Origin: Larix sibirica
Taxonomy: Eukaryota > Streptophyta > Pinopsida > Pinales > Pinaceae
Assembly: GCA_004151065.3 (NCBI GenBank)
Contig: NWUY0300039815.1
Span: 1-11,860 of the forward strand
Direction of reading: 5' to 3'
DNA length: 11,860 nucleotides
Positions 8,846 through 11,860 of the stretch are shown piece by piece (within the stretch, counting starts at the first letter, position 1; every line of letters begins with the position of its first letter). The notes below the pieces were generated by a model. The model had not been told where the DNA came from, searched no databases, and saw only the letters and a program-made list of their open reading frames with translations. Both the position numbers and the translations under genes were made by a program.

Positions 8846-9645
8846 GATATATTGGATATTTATGGCACGCACTTCAAGCACATCTCATCTTATGAATTCA
8901 GTGCAGGTTGTACAACAATGAAGCTGAAAGTTTGTAACAATTCAATATCTGTATAGCCATACAGTTTCAAAGTAAGTGCCACGACCAAATTCATTCATGT
9001 GACATTCATTGGAGATCAAATATTAGCACCCTTTGTCAAAGATGTCCATTGTAATAGTCTTCTGTAGAGGAGTATTGCCTCTTAAATGATCCACTGGGAT
9101 CATTTCATGGCTCCCTGTTTGGGCAGTGAACTGAAATTCTACTACAGTAGTAGCCTCCGATAGAAGGCGGTGAGCAGGTCTCTTCTATCAATAAGTTACC
9201 ACTGTTGAGTAAGACTTGGCATCTTGTAAATGTTTTGCAGCTATCTAAATCAATTCAGTTATTCATCCATCTCTGAGTGCCAAAATTTTGGAGTCATTTA
9301 GGCTATATTTTAAAGATAGTTTCTTATTTTTCAGCATGTAGTTAACAGCATGATGAAATGACATCATAGCTCCCTGTTTTAATGTCAATTTTTTCTCAGT
9401 AGATTGACTTTGTTATGTGTTGGCATTTGGTTTGCATTTTGAACTTTAGGTGCTAAATATGATGATAACATATGTTGGTGCGATCAACCATTTCTGTTAG
9501 TTCCTAATGAATGATAGTCTCTTCCTTTCTATCTACACAGATTTATTTTGCTGAAAGTTGTATTTTTTCCATTATTCACAAACTTAGATTACCATTTTCT
9601 AGCTAAGTGCTCTACATGAATTAAGAATAAATTATACTAGCTAAA
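8846..9645 (+). other. Probable 3' UTR and downstream flank of the starch synthase gene
   Basis: No open frame of note. The 3' UTR must begin here if the exon is live, but its end cannot be fixed. AATAAA at 9626-9631 is one candidate polyadenylation signal among several AT-rich options. Short similar phrases containing AGCTCCCTGTTT or GGCTCCCTGTTT occur near 9107 and 9367. Confidence 0.4.
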
Positions 9646-9721
9646 TAATTATTCCACTCACAACACCAATTTAATAATTATAGTAATTATTCTGCTCACA
9701 ACACCAATTTAATAATTATAG
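9646..9721. repeat. 38-bp tandem duplication, two copies
   Basis: Copies at 9646-9683 and 9684-9721 match at 36 of 38 positions. Both start TAATTATTC and end TTTAATAATTATAG. Within each unit TAATTAT and ATAATTA form a small inverted repeat. Confidence 0.92.
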
Positions 9722-9941
9722 TCAATGTCATCTACCCAAAAAAAATGGAAACATTGGAAACTCTGAAGGTGCTTCTTATTTAACTTATCAGTGCCACCCA
9801 GACACCAAAGTGGAAAGCCATTGGCACAAGGGCTAGAAACTGTGTTTGTTGTCACAGCCGGTTTGCTTACCTACACGTGACAAGCCCCAGTATGTCACGC
9901 TGGAGTGATTAAGCCCAAATTTGACTTACTCGACTAATACT
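9722..9941. other. Geneless stretch with a short inverted repeat and G-box-like site
   Basis: CGTGACA at 9876-9882 and TGTCACG at 9893-9899 can form a 7-bp stem with a 10-nt loop. The left arm overlaps CACGTG (9874-9879), the G-box core bound by plant bZIP and bHLH factors. With no gene start nearby, a regulatory role is speculative. Confidence 0.4.
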
Positions 9942-9959
9942 AATATGAGAAGCAATAAA
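9942..9959. repeat. Target-site duplication, left copy (18 bp)
   Basis: AATATGAGAAGCAATAAA, identical to 10341-10358. It precedes the body of the retroposed segment. The cut context ACT/AATA fits the T/A-rich preference of LINE endonucleases. Confidence 0.9.
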
Positions 9960-10340
9960 ACTCCCGTTACAGGGCTGGGAAGAAGATTTCTTTGGCAGCT
10001 GTCCAATTATCGAAGACAAGCCTAGCCCCCAGAATGCAGAACCAAACACTTAGGACGGCTCTGGCAGTCCCCAGCTCTTACTGTGACGGTCAGCATATCT
10101 GGTTTTTCTGGTTTAATAGTCTACTATTTTGTACTGGTTTGTTTTCTGGGCTGTTTTGTAAAGACTCCTATCGAACCTGGTCACCATGGATGGGTAATTT
10201 TTGCTCTACTGTTAATCTTCCTAGCATTTTTGCAGGTCTTGGGTGGTGCTCTCATCACCCCAGACCGCCTAGAATGGCTAGCCGACTTGTAATTTTGGTT
10301 CCCCTTCTTTAAATATATATTTGCAGTTTTACAAAAAAAA
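9960..10340 (+). mobile_element. Retroposed segment: 5'-truncated LINE end or retrocopy, A-tailed
   Basis: About 380 bp, more GC-rich than its flanks, bounded by a perfect 18-bp duplication and ending in a run of A (10333-10342, overlapping the duplication by two bases). This is the signature of target-primed insertion by LINE machinery on the + strand. Two overlapping open frames fill it. Frame 1 from TTG at 9992 reads AAVQLSKTSLAPRMQNQTLR, which looks like a plastid transit peptide if TTG was once ATG. Frame 2 (10083-10292) has two hydrophobic stretches around KTPIEPGHHGW and ends ITPDRLEWLADL then TAA. Taken together this could be a frameshifted retrocopy of a small plastid membrane protein. 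Equally, T-rich LINE 3' UTR sequence gives hydrophobic codons by chance, and the TTTAAATATA...TTTAC-A(n) end resembles plant LINE tails. Confidence 0.75.
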
Positions 10341-10358
10341 AATATGAGAAGCAATAAA
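10341..10358. repeat. Target-site duplication, right copy (18 bp)
   Basis: AATATGAGAAGCAATAAA, perfect match to 9942-9959. The lack of any mismatch suggests the insertion is young compared with the other elements in the window. Confidence 0.9.
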
Positions 10359-10569
10359 CTATAAATATAAAATTCGAGTGAATAATGAGATGAGTTTTAC
10401 AAGGAGAGGCTCTGGAATAAATAAACCTAAGGGGGCACCTAAACTTTTTCATGGAAGGTTGTCTATTACTGAATTAATTTATCATGTTCTTGCTTTATTA
10501 TTTTTATTATTTTATTAATATTTTATTCTTTAGGATATTTATCCTTAGCTAATTAAGTATATAGCATTG
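10359..10569. other. Non-coding stretch, possibly 3' part of the gypsy element
   Basis: AT-rich with (TTTTAT)-like runs around 10495-10530. Because it follows the chromodomain-like end of the gypsy remnant on the - strand, it could hold the element's 3' untranslated region or LTR, but no TG...CA ends or second LTR could be identified. Confidence 0.35.
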
Positions 10570-10599
10570 CTTTTTCCTTTAACAGTGCTTTATCCTGAG

Positions 10600-10745
10600 A
10601 AATATTGTTGGTAAAAAAAATTGACCACTCATAATGAATCTTAAATTTTTGGAAAGTTTTTCCATTTTATAAGGTATTCTTTAATTGTTCTAGAGCAAAG
10701 TCTTTTTCTCTACTAGTAAGGATAGCTTCTAGCTCTAAAATGATC
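10600..10745 (-). pseudogene. Chromodomain-like segment of the gypsy element
   Basis: The - strand reads IILELEAILTSREKDFAL and, after a frame change, RTIKEYLIKWKNFP (10648-10691). The EYLIKWKxxP block is the core of the chromodomain that chromovirus integrases carry at their C-terminus, thought to steer insertion toward chromatin marks. A stop follows within a few codons, and the trailing FF...QQ resembles the usual end of this domain. Confidence 0.75.
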
Positions 10746-10807
10746 TTTCTTTTGTCATTGAATAAAGAAAATTATGTTTTATGTTTGTGTTGATTGATGT
10801 TATCTCA

Positions 10808-10990
10808 ACATTTTTTGAGACAACACGTGAAAAACTTAAGGATGCGGTTATTATCTTGCAATTCCAAGCCGTATGCTATTTGGATGATATTTTTATTAAT
10901 TTTGTAGAGCCATAAAACTTGAGAACCAACTTTTGTTTCCTTTTTGCTTAAGATATAGTTGTTTGTACAATTGAAGTCTTACAAACACCC
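10808..10990 (-). pseudogene. Integrase distal C-terminal domain of the gypsy element
   Basis: Three frames in succession give VFVRLQLYKQLYLKQKGN (10935-10990), then QKLVLKFYG, then KINKNIIQIAYGLELQDNNR ending in CLKK near 10808. This is the familiar VGDxVxLRLQPY...QKLxPKFYGPYKI...VAYxLELPxxSRIHxVFHVSxLKK stretch after the gypsy integrase core. At least two frameshifts separate the pieces. Confidence 0.82.
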
Positions 10991-11118
10991 AATCTTTTAG
11001 TTCAAATTATCTTTCTAATATACATTGATTTGCTCATTGCTTCATACAATTTTGTGTAGCATTAAGTTTTTATTTTGAGAATTTGGATGACCATTTGACT
11101 CTCTTAATGTTGGTCTCT

Positions 11119-11187
11119 TAATGTTGCTTAGTGCAATTTTCCCCATTTTGTCGGCTCATAAGCATGCAAGGGTTGAAAGGGGGTCAN
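11119..11187. repeat. 69-bp tandem unit, copy 1, ending in N
   Basis: Starts TAATGTTGCTTAG and ends AAAGGGGGTCA followed by the only N in the window (11187). The following 68 bp repeat it with one substitution (CCCC versus CTCC). A lone N exactly at the joint suggests two contigs that overlap were abutted rather than merged. Confidence 0.9.
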
Positions 11188-11255
11188 TAATGTTGCTTAG
11201 TGCAATTTTCTCCATTTTGTCGGCTCATAAGCATGCAAGGGTTGAAAGGGGGTCA
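11188..11255. repeat. 69-bp tandem unit, copy 2
   Basis: 68 bp that match 11119-11186 with a single mismatch, directly after the N. Copy 2 continues naturally into the upstream integrase sequence, while copy 1 continues into the downstream part, as expected of overlapping contig ends. Confidence 0.9.
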
Positions 11256-11379
11256 ATTTTGTTGATGTGTGATAAGTAGAGTTATACCACCATTCTACAA
11301 GATGTAACCATTGGAACCACTTGTTTAGCATATCTATTATGAAACAACGAAGGTAGGTTTCAAGGCACTTGTTGACAAC

Positions 11380-11580
11380 TTATGTTTGACCATATGTTTG
11401 AGGATGGTAAGTTGAACTCATATTCAAAGATACTCCAATTAGTTTGCAAATTTCTTTCCATAAATTACCTTTGACCTTGGCACCCCTATCATTGGCAATA
11501 ATCTTTGGAAACTCATGCAATTCATAAATATTTTTGCAAAACAGTTCAGTTATTTGCTTTGTTGAGTCTAGTTTCATTAC
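11380..11580 (-). pseudogene. Ty3/gypsy integrase core, catalytic Glu replaced by stop
   Basis: The integrase joins element cDNA to host DNA using a D-D-35-E triad. The - strand shows TKQITELFCKNIYELHEFPK, then NDRG (Asp at 11488-11490), LWKEICKLIGVSLNMSS and TYHPQTYGQT, then TAA at 11380-11382. Exactly 35 codons separate the Asp from this stop, so TAA occupies the position of the catalytic Glu (GAA, one base away). The first catalytic Asp region is missing, being replaced by the upper C-terminal copy. The 106-codon open frame at 11380-11700 is a chimera of that copy and the core. Confidence 0.88.
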
Positions 11581-11584
11581 AGTC

Positions 11585-11845
11585 ATGACCATTTGACTTC
11601 CAATTAGTTGATCTCTTAGTGTTGAAATCGAAGTGTTGTTTAGTGCAATTTTTTTTCCATTTTGTGGTTCATAATTGTTCAAGGCTTGAAAGGGAATCAT
11701 TTTGGTTGATGTGGTGTAAGTAGAATTATACCACTATTCTACAAGATGAAACTATTGGAACCACTTGTTATGCTTATCTATTATGAAACAATGGAGGTAG
11801 GTTTCAAGGCACTTGTTGGCAACTTCCATTTTGTTGAAGAATGTA
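11585..11845 (-). pseudogene. Integrase C-terminal segment, upper (misplaced) copy
   Basis: The - strand reads EVANKCLETYLHCFIID (about 11790-11825), then frame-broken WYNST, then KMIPFQALNNYEP and STLRDQLIGSQMVM. It is homologous to 11119-11379 and to the sequence down to about 11088, but sits upstream of the core, where the first catalytic Asp should be. Stops occur inside WFQ-FHLVE-WYN. The sequence before EVANKC (to 11860) keeps only a trace of the GQTE motif. Confidence 0.82.
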
Positions 11846-11860
11846 ACTTCGGAAGATATT

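Larger units (their letters stand above)
11119..11379 (-). pseudogene. Integrase C-terminal segment, lower copy
   Basis: Directly after the stop that ends the core, the same frame reads VVNKCLETYLRCFIID, then WFQWLHLVEWWYNSTYHTST and KLTPFQ. This is the conserved stretch after the catalytic Glu of gypsy integrases. It is broken by the 69-bp duplication at the N. Confidence 0.85.
10570..11860 (-). pseudogene. Ty3/gypsy chromovirus-type retrotransposon remnant (pol 3' end)
   Basis: A decayed plant LTR retrotransposon of the Ty3/gypsy superfamily, running off the right end. Read leftward on the - strand it shows an integrase C-terminal piece (about 11585-11845), the integrase core (11380-11580), a second integrase C-terminal piece (11119-11379), a distal domain (about 10808-10990) and a chromodomain-like end (about 10600-10745). 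The order is abnormal because the C-terminal piece occurs both before and after the core. Frames change repeatedly and stops interrupt it, so it is dead. Protease, reverse transcriptase and LTRs are not in the window. Confidence 0.85.

Noticed and set aside
9874-9899. G-box plus short inverted repeat as a promoter element
   Set aside because: No gene start is close on either strand and a single 6-bp core is expected by chance.
11380-11700. 106-codon minus-strand open frame as an intact gene
   Set aside because: It joins a misplaced integrase C-terminal end to the integrase core and stops at the catalytic Glu position, so it is a chimera inside a dead element.
1-11860. CRISPR arrays, tRNA or rRNA genes, bacterial-style operons
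   Set aside because: No regularly spaced repeats, cloverleaf patterns or compact gene runs were seen; the content is typical of plant nuclear DNA.

Overview
The window looks like nuclear DNA of a seed plant. It is AT-rich and gene-poor, and most recognisable sequence is broken retrotransposon. The only convincing host coding sequence is one terminal exon of a plant starch synthase. No bacterial-style operon, CRISPR array, rRNA or tRNA gene is visible. The low gene density and the old LINE and Ty3/gypsy debris would suit a gymnosperm, but that is inference and a large angiosperm genome is not excluded. A single N at 11187 marks a draft assembly.

Layout. Positions 1-408 are AT-rich spacer ending in an (AT)12 run. 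A 5'-truncated plant LINE remnant on the + strand (409-1460) keeps the zinc-finger end of its reverse-transcriptase region and an RNase H domain, spread over three frames, and ends in a second (AT)n run. Positions 1484-3343 are AT-rich and geneless, with one notable foldback (1834-1962). A second, unrelated LINE remnant lies on the - strand (about 3375-5165); it carries a direct duplication and ends at an (AT)n/(GA)n tract. Positions 5166-8118 show no supported gene, only a 45-bp tandem duplication near 7800. A short frameshifted stretch rich in Glu, Gln and Leu (8119-8423) is probably a gene or transposon relic. The starch synthase III-type last exon is at 8716-8845 (+).

The right end holds a retroposed segment (9960-10340) flanked by an 18-bp target-site duplication and ending in an A-tail. 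After it comes a decayed Ty3/gypsy chromovirus-type remnant on the - strand (about 10570-11860, running off the window). It retains integrase core, integrase C-terminal and chromodomain-like pieces. Its integrase C-terminal segment occurs twice in the wrong order, and the catalytic Glu codon of the core is a stop.

How the parts relate: nothing here forms a pathway. The simplest reading is the 3' end of one starch-synthesis gene set in retrotransposon-rich DNA. If its upstream exons lie left of the window, the gypsy-free left part, including both LINE remnants, would be one very long intron. I found no previously undescribed biological system. The most useful leads are the retroposed segment, the foldback, the shuffled integrase, and the likely assembly artefact at the N.
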